DNA from: Sphingomonas ginsenosidimutans
GTDB lineage: Bacteria > Pseudomonadota > Alphaproteobacteria > Sphingomonadales > Sphingomonadaceae
Assembly (NCBI RefSeq): GCF_002374835.1
Contig: NZ_NWVD01000001.1
Location: forward strand, 992,001-1,056,000
Direction of reading: 5' to 3'
DNA length: 64,000 nucleotides
The notes under the pieces were generated by a model. It ran no database searches. It was not told the origin of the DNA and was given only the letters and a program-made list of their open reading frames with translations. Shown here one piece after another: positions 19,173 through 28,187 of this stretch (positions within the stretch are counted from its first letter, which is position 1; every line of letters begins with the position of its first letter). The position numbers were made by a program, and so were the translations under genes.

Positions 19173-20164
19173 GAATAAGCGATCCAGCGGTCGAGAAGGC
19201 GGTTGGCGGCGCCCGAATCGAGCGCCTCGCCCGCGCGGGCGGCGGCATCGGGCAGCGCGACATCGCACCCCGCCAGCACCAGCGCGGCGGCAGCGTTGAG
19301 CAGCACCGCGTCACGATAGGCGCCGCGCTCGCCCAGCAGCAGGCGGCGCAGCGCGGCCGCGTTATAGGCCGGATCTCCGCCGCGGATCGCCAGCGTCGGG
19401 TGGCGCGCGACCCCGGCATCCTCGGGCACGATCCGCGCCGCCATCGTCACCGCGCCGACCGCGACGACGCGGGTGGGGCCGGCGCCGGAGATTTCGTCCA
19501 GCCCTTCCTCACCCGACACGACCAGCGCGGCGGTGCTGCCCAGCTGCGCCAGCGCCTCGGCATAGAGCGGCGCGTAATCGGGGCGCGCGATGCCGATCAG
19601 CTGGCGGGTGACGTGCGCGGGATTGGACAGCGGGCCCATCAGGTTGAAGATCGTGCGGCGGCCGATACGGCGGCGGATCGGGGTGATCCGCTTCATCGCG
19701 GGATGATGGTTGCCCGCGAACAGGAAGCAGATGCCGATATCGGCGAGCGTCGCCTCCGCCAGCGCGCCGGCGCGGTCCATGTCGAGGCCAAGCATCTCCA
19801 GCGTGTCCGCCGCCCCCGCCTTCGACGAGGCGGCGCGGTTGCCGTGCTTGGCGACCGGCACGCCGCACGCGGCGACGACCAGGCTGACCGCGGTCGACAC
19901 GTTGAGCGTATGCTGCCCGTCGCCGCCGGTGCCGCACACGTCGATCGCGCCGGCGGGCGCCGCGATCGGGATCAGCCGTGCGCGCATCGCGCGCGCCGCC
20001 TCCGCAATCTCGATGCTGGTTTCGCCGCGTTCGGCCAGCCGCAGCAGGAAATCGGCGACCGCGTCCTCGCTGGTGCGCGCGTCGAGGATGTCGGCGAACG
20101 CCAGCGCCGCGGTTTCGCGCGACAGCGGCGACGACGGATCGGGCAGCAGCGCGGCGGCGGTCAC
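19169..20164 (-). CDS. trpD: Anthranilate phosphoribosyltransferase
   Basis: Joins anthranilate to PRPP, the second step of the tryptophan branch. It has 331 residues. The PRPP-binding motif [16 protein letters not shown] is intact, followed by [23 protein letters not shown] and GEEGLDEIS. The start is a GTG at 20164 that overlaps the trpG stop (GTGA). An upstream in-frame ATG at 20212 would run well into trpG and is rejected. The stop overlaps the trpC start. Coupling by 4-bp overlaps on both sides implies tightly linked translation of trpG, trpD and trpC. Confidence 0.96.
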   Translation of the reverse strand: MTAAALLPDPSSPLSRETAALAFADILDARTSEDAVADFLLRLAERGETSIEIAEAARAMRARLIPIAAPAGAIDVCGTGGDGQHTLNVSTAVSLVVAACGVPVAKHGNRAASSKAGAADTLEMLGLDMDRAGALAEATLADIGICFLFAGNHHPAMKRITPIRRRIGRRTIFNLMGPLSNPAHVTRQLIGIARPDYAPLYAEALAQLGSTAALVVSGEEGLDEISGAGPTRVVAVGAVTMAARIVPEDAGVARHPTLAIRGGDPAYNAAALRRLLLGERGAYRDAVLLNAAAALVLAGCDVALPDAAARAGEALDSGAANRLLDRWIAYS

Positions 20165-20766
20165 GCCGCGGCCCGCGTGTCCGCCCCGCGCGGCGCCACG
20201 TTCATCCCGCACAGGCGCAGGAAATTGGCGATCAGGTCATGACCATGTTCGGTGGCGATGCTTTCGGGGTGGAACTGCACCCCGTGGATCGGCAGGGCGC
20301 GGTGGCGCAGCCCCATCACCGATCCGTCGCCCGCGGTGGCGTTGACCGCCAGCACGTCGGGCACGTCGGTGACGATCAGCGAGTGGTAGCGCGTGGCGGT
20401 GAAGGGTGAGGGCAGGCCCGCGAACACGCCGCTGCCGTCATGGTCGATCGGGCTGGTCTTCCCGTGCATCAACCCGCCGCGCACCACCGAGCCGCCGAAA
20501 TGCTGGCCGATCGCCTGATGCCCCAGGCACACGCCGAACAGCGGCAGCCGCGCGGCGGCGCAGGCACCGACCAGGTCGAGCGTGATCCCCGCCTCGTTCG
20601 GAGTGCACGGGCCGGGCGACAGCAGGATACCGCGCGCGCCGCTGGCCATTGCGTCCGCGACGGTCAGCGCATCGTTGCGCTCCACGCGCACCTCGGCACC
20701 CAGTTCCATGACGTAATGGACCAGGTTCCAGGTGAAGCTGTCGTAATTGTCGATCACCAGGATCAT
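20161..20766 (-). CDS. trpG: Anthranilate synthase glutamine amidotransferase component
   Basis: Supplies ammonia from glutamine to TrpE. It has 201 residues and is a class I amidotransferase: [15 protein letters not shown] at the N-terminus, the oxyanion strand [15 protein letters not shown], the nucleophile Cys80 in [12 protein letters not shown], and the His/Glu pair in [14 protein letters not shown]. The start at 20766 is preferred over the ATG 12 bases upstream because it begins exactly at the family N-terminus. It may double as PabA, as in many bacteria with one copy. It is separated from trpE by an inverted gene. Confidence 0.95.
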   Translation of the reverse strand: MILVIDNYDSFTWNLVHYVMELGAEVRVERNDALTVADAMASGARGILLSPGPCTPNEAGITLDLVGACAAARLPLFGVCLGHQAIGQHFGGSVVRGGLMHGKTSPIDHDGSGVFAGLPSPFTATRYHSLIVTDVPDVLAVNATAGDGSVMGLRHRALPIHGVQFHPESIATEHGHDLIANFLRLCGMNVAPRGADTRAAA

Positions 20767-20872
20767 GGCGCCTGCCATAGCGGATGCGCGCCCCTTCGCA
20801 ACACCCGTGGGCCGGTCATGTTCATGGCGGAGAAAAGCGCGGCGATGTACGTTGTCGGAACACAGGAGAAAT

Positions 20873-21313
20873 ATGATGCTGCGTCAGGCCGTCGTCGTCG
20901 CCTTGCTTCTTGGTCTGCCAGCCGCGGCGTCGGCGCAGGCCGCCAGCGCCGGCGAGACCGGGCGAACGCCGCAGCGCGTGCGCAGCATCACGCTACAGCC
21001 GAACGAGGCCTGTCCCAAGCCCGAGGGCGACGAGATCGTCGTGTGCAGCCGCATCAATCCGCAGGAACAATATCGCATTCCCAAGGAGTTGCGGAACACC
21101 GCCGAGCCGGCGGCGAAGAACCAGGCGTGGAACAACCGCGTCGCGGTGGCGGACCGCACCGGGCGTACCGCCGCGGGCCTGCCGGACAGCTGCTCCCCGG
21201 TCGGGACCGGCGGGCAGACGGGCTGTTCGATGATGTGGAACCAGGCGTTCGCGGCCGAAAAGCGCGCGGCGGAGAAGAATGATTCGATGATCCCGGGTGG
21301 GCGCGAGCCGTAA
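20873..21313 (+). CDS. Small exported protein inverted between trpG and trpE
   Basis: A 146-residue protein with a clear signal peptide ([20 protein letters not shown], cleavage near AQA). The mature part contains four Cys (in [24 protein letters not shown] and TGCSMMW), probably in disulfides in the periplasm. A cluster resembling 'CP-x-DEIVVC-R' is common in small sphingomonad periplasmic proteins of unknown function. AGGAG lies 5 nt before the ATG at 20873. It is on the opposite strand to the trp genes on both sides. No function is assigned. Confidence 0.75.
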   Translation: MMLRQAVVVALLLGLPAAASAQAASAGETGRTPQRVRSITLQPNEACPKPEGDEIVVCSRINPQEQYRIPKELRNTAEPAAKNQAWNNRVAVADRTGRTAAGLPDSCSPVGTGGQTGCSMMWNQAFAAEKRAAEKNDSMIPGGREP

Positions 21314-21391
21314 GGCCGGGCGGGAGGTTTTTATCGCCGAGGTTTGCCGGTCCGGCGTGACGGAAGGTGTCTCCTCGAAACGCCGTGCCCG

Positions 21392-22912
21392 CTATTGCCC
21401 GAAGCGCGGATCGCCGGCGCGGGCGATGGCTTCGCGGGCAGCGGCGAGGAGCGCGCCGGACTTGGCCTCGCACTCGCGCTGTTCGTAGGCGGGATCGCTG
21501 TCGGCGACGATGCCGGCGCCGGCCTGAACGTGGATGGTGCCGTCCTTGACCACCGCGGTACGCAGCACGATGCACGAATCCATCGACCCGTCGGGGGAGA
21601 AATAGCCGACGCCGCCGGCATAGGCTCCGCGCTTCTCCGCCTCCAGCTCGGCGATGATCTGGCACGCGCGCACCTTGGGCGCGCCGCTGACCGTGCCGGC
21701 GGGGAAGCCGGCGAACAGCGCGTCGATCGCGTCGTGGCGATCGTCCAGCCGCCCGACCACGTTCGAGACGATGTGCATGACGTGGCTATAGAATTCGACG
21801 GTGTAGCTGTCGGTGACCTGCACCGTTCCCGCCGCCGCCACCCGGCCGACGTCGTTGCGGCCGAGGTCGAGCAGCATGAGGTGTTCGGCGCGTTCCTTCG
21901 GATCGGCAAGCAGGCTGTCGCGGTTGGCGCCGTCTTCCGCCGCGGTGCGCCCGCGCGGGCGGGTGCCGGCGATCGGGCGGATCGTCACCTCGCCATCGCG
22001 GGCGCGCACCAGGATTTCCGGGCTGGACCCGGTCAGCGCGAAGCCGGGCAGGTCGAGGTGATAGAGAAACGGCGAGGGATTGATCCGGCGCAGCGCGCGA
22101 TACAGCTCGAAGGCCGGCAGCGGGAAGGGCGCGGTGAAGCGCTGCGCCAGCACCACCTGAAAGATATCGCCCGCGGCGATATATTCCTTCGCCGCGGCGA
22201 CCATTTCGCCATAGCGGCCCTCGGGCAGCACGGGCGTGAGCGCGATCTCGACCGGATCGGCGCGCACCGGCGCGGGCAGCGCGGCGTGCGCCAGCCGCGC
22301 CTCGACCGCGTCGAGCCGGTCATGCGCGGCGTCGAGGATCGTGGCGGGATCGCGCGCCGCATCGGGCCATACCGGCGCGACCAGGAACAGCGCGTCGGCC
22401 AGTCGGTCGAACACCAGGATGACGGTGGGCCGGACGAACATCATGTCCGGCAGCCCCAGCGCATCGGCGCCGGGTGCGGGCAGCTTTTCGACCAGCCCGA
22501 TCGTCTCATACCCGAAATAGCCGACGAGGCAGGCGAGCGCGCGCGGCAGTTCGGGCGCCACCTCCATCCGGCACGCCGCGACCAGTTCGCGCAGGCTCTC
22601 CAACGTCGGCTTGCCGGTGGGGACGAAGGCGCCGCGATCGTCGAGCCAGCGCGCATTGACCTCCGCCGCGTCACCCGCGGCGCGCAGGACCAAATCGGGG
22701 GCGAGCCCGATCAGGCTGTGGCGGCCGCGCACCGCGCCGCCCTCCACCGATTCGAGCAGGAAGTCGCCGCGCCCCGGTTCGATCAGCTTGAGCGCCGCGG
22801 CCACCGGGGTTTCGGTGTCGGCGATGCGCCGCCGCCACACCAGCGCCGGTCGCCCGGCGGCGAGCGCGGTCAGCGCCGCATCATCAACCGTATCACTGGT
22901 CGGCGCTGCCAC
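21392..22912 (-). CDS. trpE: Anthranilate synthase component I
   Basis: Makes anthranilate from chorismate with ammonia delivered by TrpG. It has about 506 residues. The chorismate-binding domain carries RPIAGTRPRGRT, then LMLLDLGRNDVGRVA, SGAPKVRACQIIAELE and GGVGYFSPDGSMD. The N-terminal allosteric region is present, so Trp feedback is likely. I choose the GTG at 22912 because AAGGAG lies 7 nt upstream. The TTG at 22918 is only 1 nt from it. The start lies inside the 3' end of ppiD, so trpE depends on ppiD transcription or an internal promoter. Confidence 0.95.
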   Translation of the reverse strand: MAAPTSDTVDDAALTALAAGRPALVWRRRIADTETPVAAALKLIEPGRGDFLLESVEGGAVRGRHSLIGLAPDLVLRAAGDAAEVNARWLDDRGAFVPTGKPTLESLRELVAACRMEVAPELPRALACLVGYFGYETIGLVEKLPAPGADALGLPDMMFVRPTVILVFDRLADALFLVAPVWPDAARDPATILDAAHDRLDAVEARLAHAALPAPVRADPVEIALTPVLPEGRYGEMVAAAKEYIAAGDIFQVVLAQRFTAPFPLPAFELYRALRRINPSPFLYHLDLPGFALTGSSPEILVRARDGEVTIRPIAGTRPRGRTAAEDGANRDSLLADPKERAEHLMLLDLGRNDVGRVAAAGTVQVTDSYTVEFYSHVMHIVSNVVGRLDDRHDAIDALFAGFPAGTVSGAPKVRACQIIAELEAEKRGAYAGGVGYFSPDGSMDSCIVLRTAVVKDGTIHVQAGAGIVADSDPAYEQRECEAKSGALLAAAREAIARAGDPRFGQ

Positions 22913-24836
22913 CGACAAGCTCCTTCTTCAGTTGGTCGACCGCGGTCTGGTTGCGCTTCACGCCCTGATGCTGCGCGACCGCGCGGGCGAACTGATCGGC
23001 ATATTCGCGGCCGATCACCTGCCCCAGATCGGTGCGGGTGGCGGCGATCACCCCCGGCTGCTTCGCGGCGTCGCCGGGTACCACGCGGTCGAGGCGCTCG
23101 ATCAGCATCCCGTTGGCCTCCGGCGATTCGACGGTGCGCGCGGTGCCCGGCTTCAGCGCGAACAGCAGCGCGAGCACGGGGTTGCCGCGCCCCTGCGCCG
23201 CCAGCTGCGCGCGGGTCGCCTCGATCGTGCGCGGCGCGGGCGCCTTCACCCCCGATTGCGCCAGCGCGGTCGCGAGCGGCGTGCCGGCGTTCACCTTCGC
23301 GACGATCGCGCGCGCGGCGGCGCGCGCGGCGGCACGGACGCGATCGGTGGTGATGTCGGCGACGACGCGCTCGCGCGCCTTGTCGAGCGGAACCGGGGTG
23401 GCGCGGACGATGCGGTCGAGCGCGACGACCGCGAAGCTGCCGTCCTGTCCGAGCGGCACGGTGGTGGGCGTGTCGCCTTCCTCCGCAGCGAAGCCGGCCG
23501 CGACAACCTGCGCCAGCGCCGGATCGGCGGGCGCCTGAGGCTGATCGGGGTTGGTGCCGTTGGCAAGCAGCGCCGGCGTCGCCTGCACGGTCAGCTTCTG
23601 GTCGGCGGCAACTTCGTTGATGTTGGCGTTGTCGCTCAGCGAATCCTCGATCTTGTCGCGGATCTTGCCGATCGCGTCGGCGGCCTTCTGCTGGCGCAGC
23701 TTGGTGACCAGTTCCTCACGCGCCTGCGCCAGCGTCTTGCCGGCGACCTGCGTCTCGCCCTCGACACGCGCGACGACGAAGCCGATCGGGCCGCGCACCG
23801 GGCCGACCACGCCATCGGCGGGCGCGGCGAACACCGCGTCGGCGATCGCGGCGGAGGTCTGCTTGGCGAGCGCGTCCCTTTCCACCTTGGCGATGGTGCG
23901 CGCCTCCAGCCCGGCGGCGCGCGCGGCCTGCGCGATCGGGGTGCCGGCCTTCACCTTGTCGGCCAGCGCCTGCGCCGCCTTCTGGTCGAGCACGGTGACG
24001 AGCGCGACGTCGCGTTGCCGCTTGGCGGCGTAGGTCGCCTTGTCGGCGGCATAGGCCTGCGCGATCTCGGCATCGGTCGGATTGGTCTGCCCGGCGACCT
24101 GCTGCGGCCCGACGATGGCGTAGCGGATCACACGGCGTTCGGGCGTGGTGTAGCGCGCGATATTCTTCTGATACCATTGCTTCACCTCGGCATCGCCGGG
24201 GGCGGCGCCGCGCGGCATCGCGGCATAGGGGATCAGCGTCACCTCCCCTGCGCGGCGTTCCAGCAGTAGCGAGGCATAGGGCAGCGCCATGTCCTGTGGC
24301 ACCTGGCTGGCGCCCTGCGTCGGAACCAGCAGGAACTGCGCCATCGTCTCGCGCGCGATATCGCGCTGCACCTGCGCGTCGGTCAGCCCGCGCTGCGCGA
24401 TCAGCGCCTCATAGGCGCGCTGGTCGAACTGGCCGGTGGGGCCGGCGAAGGCGGGAATCGCCTTTAGCTGGCTGCCGATCAGCGCGCGGCTGATACGCAT
24501 CCCCTGATCCTGGCCGAAGGTTTCGAGCGCCAGCCCGGTGATCGCGCGGTTGAGCAGCGCCTCCACGCCGCCCTGCGCCACCAACTGCGGCATCGTCACG
24601 TCGGGCTGCTGCTGCCGGGCGAAGCGCAGTTCGTCCTGCGCGGCGCGGCGGATGTCGTCGGTGGCGACGCTCTGCCCGTCGACCGAGGCGATCGGATTGC
24701 CCAGGATCCCGCGGCCCGCCGACGCCAGACCGGTCACGTCGCCCGCGGCGAAGGCGATCGCGATGACGATCAGGATGCCGAAGGTGATGATGACACCGAC
24801 CTTCGAATAGATGATCCGGCGAATGGAGCTGAGCAT
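22893..24836 (-). CDS. ppiD: Membrane-anchored peptidyl-prolyl isomerase PpiD/SurA-N type
   Basis: A 647-residue periplasmic folding factor anchored by one N-terminal helix (about residues 12-32). It has an extended SurA_N_3-type chaperone region and a parvulin-like rotamase domain in the middle (PDGVVGPVRGPIGFVVARV). The start at 24836 (MLSSIRRIIYSKVG) matches sphingomonad relatives. Its stop lies 20 bp inside trpE, a conserved alphaproteobacterial neighbourhood with no obvious functional link to tryptophan. It is divergent from tpiA, with 113 bp between the starts. Confidence 0.92.
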   Translation of the reverse strand: MLSSIRRIIYSKVGVIITFGILIVIAIAFAAGDVTGLASAGRGILGNPIASVDGQSVATDDIRRAAQDELRFARQQQPDVTMPQLVAQGGVEALLNRAITGLALETFGQDQGMRISRALIGSQLKAIPAFAGPTGQFDQRAYEALIAQRGLTDAQVQRDIARETMAQFLLVPTQGASQVPQDMALPYASLLLERRAGEVTLIPYAAMPRGAAPGDAEVKQWYQKNIARYTTPERRVIRYAIVGPQQVAGQTNPTDAEIAQAYAADKATYAAKRQRDVALVTVLDQKAAQALADKVKAGTPIAQAARAAGLEARTIAKVERDALAKQTSAAIADAVFAAPADGVVGPVRGPIGFVVARVEGETQVAGKTLAQAREELVTKLRQQKAADAIGKIRDKIEDSLSDNANINEVAADQKLTVQATPALLANGTNPDQPQAPADPALAQVVAAGFAAEEGDTPTTVPLGQDGSFAVVALDRIVRATPVPLDKARERVVADITTDRVRAAARAAARAIVAKVNAGTPLATALAQSGVKAPAPRTIEATRAQLAAQGRGNPVLALLFALKPGTARTVESPEANGMLIERLDRVVPGDAAKQPGVIAATRTDLGQVIGREYADQFARAVAQHQGVKRNQTAVDQLKKELVGGSADQ

Positions 24837-24949
24837 GGAAGCGGGGAACCGGCCCTGTAAGAGAAGCCGCACGCTTTAGGGGGCAGTGGCGGTGGCATCA
24901 AGCCGCGAGGGTGGCTAACGGGTGGCACGGCACGAAACGGGAGGATCAC

Positions 24950-25687
24950 ATGACGCGGCGCAAGCTGGTGGCGGGGAACTGGAAGATGAACGGCAGCCTG
25001 GCCGCGCTGGCCGAACTGGAGGGGATCGCCGCGGCCGCGGCGGCGCACACCGACGTCGACGTGGCGATCGCGGTGCCCGCGACGCTGATCGCCGCGGCGC
25101 ACGCTAGAGTGCCCGCGCTGGCGATCGGCGCGCAGGACGTCCACCCGGCGGAAAAGGGCGCCTATACCGGCTGCATCTCCACCACGCTGGCCAAGGAAGC
25201 GGGGGCGAGCTTCTCGATCGTCGGCCATTCGGAGCGGCGCGCCGACCAGAACGAAAGCGACGTGCTGGTGAAGGCCAAGGCGGAGGCGCTGCACAAGGCC
25301 GGGATGATGGCGATCGTGTGCGTCGGCGAAACGCTGGAGCAGCGCGACGCGGGCGATGCCGAGGCGGTGGTGACCGCGCAGGTCGCCGGATCGCTGCCCG
25401 ACGGCGCGGCGCCCGACTGGTGCGCGATCGCCTATGAACCGGTATGGGCGATCGGGACCGGGCGCACCCCGACGGTGGCGGACGTGGCGGCGATGCACGG
25501 CGCGATCCGCGCGACGCTGCGCGACCTGATCGGCGAGGGCGCGGACGCGATGCGGCTGCTGTACGGCGGATCGGTATCGGGCGCGAATGCGGCGGAACTG
25601 CTCCACACCGCCGACGTCGACGGCGCGCTGGTGGGCGGCGCCAGCCTGACCGCCGCGGCGTTCGTGCCGATCATCGCGGCGGCGTGA
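24950..25687 (+). CDS. tpiA: Triosephosphate isomerase
   Basis: Interconverts dihydroxyacetone phosphate and glyceraldehyde-3-phosphate. It has 245 residues with the TIM-barrel signature: K12 in AGNWKMNG, the electrophilic H93 in VGHSERR, the catalytic E163 in AYEPVWAIGTG, and the phosphate-binding YGGSVSG and GALVGGASL. GGGAGG precedes the ATG at 24950 by 5 nt. An earlier in-frame ATG at 24911 would add residues foreign to the family. Single gene, divergent from ppiD. Confidence 0.98.
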   Translation: MTRRKLVAGNWKMNGSLAALAELEGIAAAAAAHTDVDVAIAVPATLIAAAHARVPALAIGAQDVHPAEKGAYTGCISTTLAKEAGASFSIVGHSERRADQNESDVLVKAKAEALHKAGMMAIVCVGETLEQRDAGDAEAVVTAQVAGSLPDGAAPDWCAIAYEPVWAIGTGRTPTVADVAAMHGAIRATLRDLIGEGADAMRLLYGGSVSGANAAELLHTADVDGALVGGASLTAAAFVPIIAAA

Positions 25688-25698
25688 CGGCTGGGGGC

Positions 25699-25739
25699 GT
25701 TCGACGCTCGCCTCCGTTCGCCTCAGCACGAACGGGTTA
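25699..25739. repeat. REP-like hairpin element
   Basis: Contains a 7-bp stem CCGTTCG (25714-25720) and CGAACGG (25729-25735) around an 8-nt loop. Read on the minus strand it gives CCCGTTCGTGCTGAGGCGAA, which resembles a repeat I recall as common between sphingomonad genes. It sits between the convergent ends of tpiA and the aminopeptidase gene and may act as a bidirectional terminator. Confidence 0.5.
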
Positions 25740-27140
25740 TTTGCAGCCGAAGCGCCCCTTGAGCAACGCATAGGCGGCACGCAGGCCATAGGCCTCGCCG
25801 CCCTTGGGCCGTGCCGGCTTGCCCGTCGGGCGCCAGGCGAAGGTATCGAGGTGCGCCCAGGGAGTGCCGGCGGGGACGAAGCGGCGCAGGAACAGCGCCG
25901 CGGTGATCGCGCCGGCGAAGCCGCCGTCGGGGGCGTTGACCATGTCCGCCATATCGGAACGGAGCATGTCGTCATATCCGTCCCACAGCGGCAGGCGCCA
26001 TAGCGGGTCGCGCACCGCCGTTGCCGCCGCGAACAGATCGGTGGCGAGCGCCTCGTCATTGACGAAGGTGGCGGGCAGGTCCGGCCCCAGCGCGACGCGC
26101 GCCGCGCCGGTCAGCGTCGCGAAATCGAGGATCAAGTCGGGCGCGGCTTCGCCCGCCTTCGTCAGCGCATCGCCCAGGATCAGCCGCCCCTCGGCATCGG
26201 TATTGGTGTTCTCCACCGTCACGCCGGCACGCGTCGCCAGCACGTCGCCGGGGCGGAAGGCGTTGCCGGAAATGGCGTTTTCTACCGCCGGGATCAGCAG
26301 GTGGAGCCGCACGCGCAGCCGCGCCTGCATCACCAGCGCGGCGAGCGCGAGCGCGTGAGCGGCGCCGCCCATGTCCTTCTTCATCAGCCGCATGCCCGCC
26401 GACGGTTTGATATCCAGCCCGCCCGAATCGAAGCACACGCCCTTGCCGACGATCGCGATGCGCGGATGCGCGGGATCGCCCCACTCGACCTCGATCAGGC
26501 GCGGCGCGCGGTCCTTCGCCGCGGCCTGTCCGACCGCGTGGATCATCGGATAGCCGGTGGCGAGCGCGTCGCCGCGCGTGACCGTGACGGTGGCGCCATG
26601 CGCGGCGGCGAGCGTATCGGCCTCCGCCTCCAGCTCCGCCGGTCCCATGTCGCTGGCGCCGGTATCGACCAGGTCGCGGACGCGCGCGGTGGCGGCGGCG
26701 ATGCGCACCGTCTCGTCGATCGCGGCGACCTCCGGGGTGAGCAGGATGCGCGCGCCGACAGGGTCGGGCTTGCGATACCGTGCGAAGCGGTGCTGCGCGA
26801 GCAGCCAGCCGAGGCCCGCGGCCCCGACCGCGCCATTGTCCGCGCCGTCGCCCGCCAGCCGGTACGTCCCCTCCGGCAGGCCGTCGCCCAGCGAGGCGAT
26901 CCGCCACGGCGAATCGAGTGCTTCGTCGCAGAGCAGCAGCATCGACCAGTCATCGGGTGACTCCCCCGGCAGGATCGCGCGGTTGCCCGCCTTTCCCGTC
27001 ACGCGCGCCGCGACGACGGCGGTGCGCACGCGCGCGGGCTGCGTGGCGAGCCAGCCGTCATATTCCTCCGGCCGGACGACGTGGATGGTGCGGGCGGGCT
27101 GGCCGCGATCGGGCTGGAGCAAGGCGGCAAAGTCGGTCAT
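25737..27140 (-). CDS. M17 leucyl aminopeptidase family protein
   Basis: A cytoplasmic two-metal aminopeptidase of 467 residues. The C-terminal catalytic domain has GKGVCFDSGGLDIKP, then MKKDMGGAAHALALA, and the metal/active-site signature NTDAEGRLILGDAL, as in PepA. The N-terminal domain is divergent, as in the sphingomonad PepA-like group. The start at 27140 (MTDFAALLQPDRG) is preferred. The frame stays open antisense to trxB for more than 1 kb upstream, which is a composition effect. It releases N-terminal residues from peptides; its specificity cannot be read from sequence. Confidence 0.93.
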   Translation of the reverse strand: MTDFAALLQPDRGQPARTIHVVRPEEYDGWLATQPARVRTAVVAARVTGKAGNRAILPGESPDDWSMLLLCDEALDSPWRIASLGDGLPEGTYRLAGDGADNGAVGAAGLGWLLAQHRFARYRKPDPVGARILLTPEVAAIDETVRIAAATARVRDLVDTGASDMGPAELEAEADTLAAAHGATVTVTRGDALATGYPMIHAVGQAAAKDRAPRLIEVEWGDPAHPRIAIVGKGVCFDSGGLDIKPSAGMRLMKKDMGGAAHALALAALVMQARLRVRLHLLIPAVENAISGNAFRPGDVLATRAGVTVENTNTDAEGRLILGDALTKAGEAAPDLILDFATLTGAARVALGPDLPATFVNDEALATDLFAAATAVRDPLWRLPLWDGYDDMLRSDMADMVNAPDGGFAGAITAALFLRRFVPAGTPWAHLDTFAWRPTGKPARPKGGEAYGLRAAYALLKGRFGCK

Positions 27141-27218
27141 CGCGGGACCAAAGCAGGACTTTAGGCGCCGCGCAACGGATGGTTCCCTTGCGCGCCCGGC
27201 CATCCTACATCGCGGCGC

Positions 27219-28187
27219 ATGACCACGCATTCGACTCGCATGTTGATCCTCGGTTCCGGCCCGGCCGGGCTGTCCGCTGCCATTTACGGCGCGCGTGCCG
27301 GGATGAACCCGATCGTCGTCCAGGGCATCCAGCCCGGCGGCCAGCTGACCACCACCACCGATGTGGAGAACTATCCCGGCTTCGCCGACGTGATCCAGGG
27401 CCCGTGGCTGATGGAGCAGATGCAGAAGCAGGCCGAGCATGTCGGCACGCGGCTGATGTGGGACACGATCGTCGACGTCGACCTGACCAGCCGCCCGTTC
27501 CGGCTGACCGGCGACGGCGGCGACGTCTACGAGGGCGAGGTGCTGGTGATCGCCACCGGCGCGCAGGCCAAGTGGCTGGGCCTGGACAGCGAGGATGCGA
27601 TGAAGGGCAAGGGCGTCAGCGCGTGCGCGACGTGCGACGGCTTCTTCTATCGCGGCAAGAAGGTGGCGGTGATCGGCGGCGGCAACACCGCGGTGGAGGA
27701 GGCATTGTACCTCACCAACCATTCCGACGACGTCACGCTGATCCACCGCCGCGACAGCCTGCGCGCCGAGCGCATCCTGCAGGAGCGGCTGTTCGCGCAT
27801 CCGAGCATCACCGTATTGTGGAACAAGGAAGTGCGCGAGTTCGTGGACGGCGGCGGCAATGCCGGGCTGGTGGCGCTGGAGCTGGAGGACACGGTCACCG
27901 GCGAGCGGTCGCGGCTGGACGTCGAGGGCGGGTTCGTCGCGATCGGGCACCACCCGGCGACCGAGTTGCTGCGCGGGCATCTGGAGCTGGACGCCGACGG
28001 CTATGTCGCGGTGCAGCCGGGATCGACGCGCACCAGCGTGGCGGGCGTGTTCGCGTGCGGCGACGTGATGGACAAGACCTATCGCCAGGCGGTGACCGCG
28101 GCGGGGACCGGGTGCATGGCGGCGCTGGACGCCGAACGGTTCCTGGCGGCGGCGGAGTTCGAGGCGGTCAGGGAAGCGGCGGAATAG
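27219..28187 (+). CDS. trxB: Thioredoxin-disulfide reductase
   Basis: Reduces thioredoxin with NADPH through FAD and a redox disulfide. It has 322 residues. The FAD motif GSGPAGLSAAIYGARAG is at the N-terminus. The redox pair is Cys136-Ala-Thr-Cys139 in SACATCDGFFY. The NADPH motif is VIGGGNTAVEEALYL and the C-terminal FAD motif is VFACGDVMD. The length is usual. Its last 20 bases overlap the convergent hydrolase gene (28168-28187). It is divergent from the aminopeptidase. Confidence 0.97.
   Translation: MTTHSTRMLILGSGPAGLSAAIYGARAGMNPIVVQGIQPGGQLTTTTDVENYPGFADVIQGPWLMEQMQKQAEHVGTRLMWDTIVDVDLTSRPFRLTGDGGDVYEGEVLVIATGAQAKWLGLDSEDAMKGKGVSACATCDGFFYRGKKVAVIGGGNTAVEEALYLTNHSDDVTLIHRRDSLRAERILQERLFAHPSITVLWNKEVREFVDGGGNAGLVALELEDTVTGERSRLDVEGGFVAIGHHPATELLRGHLELDADGYVAVQPGSTRTSVAGVFACGDVMDKTYRQAVTAAGTGCMAALDAERFLAAAEFEAVREAAE

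Noticed and set aside
22893..24949. Tryptophan leader/attenuator before trpE
   Set aside because: trpE starts within ppiD, so there is no leader region; no run of Trp codons with paired hairpins was seen.
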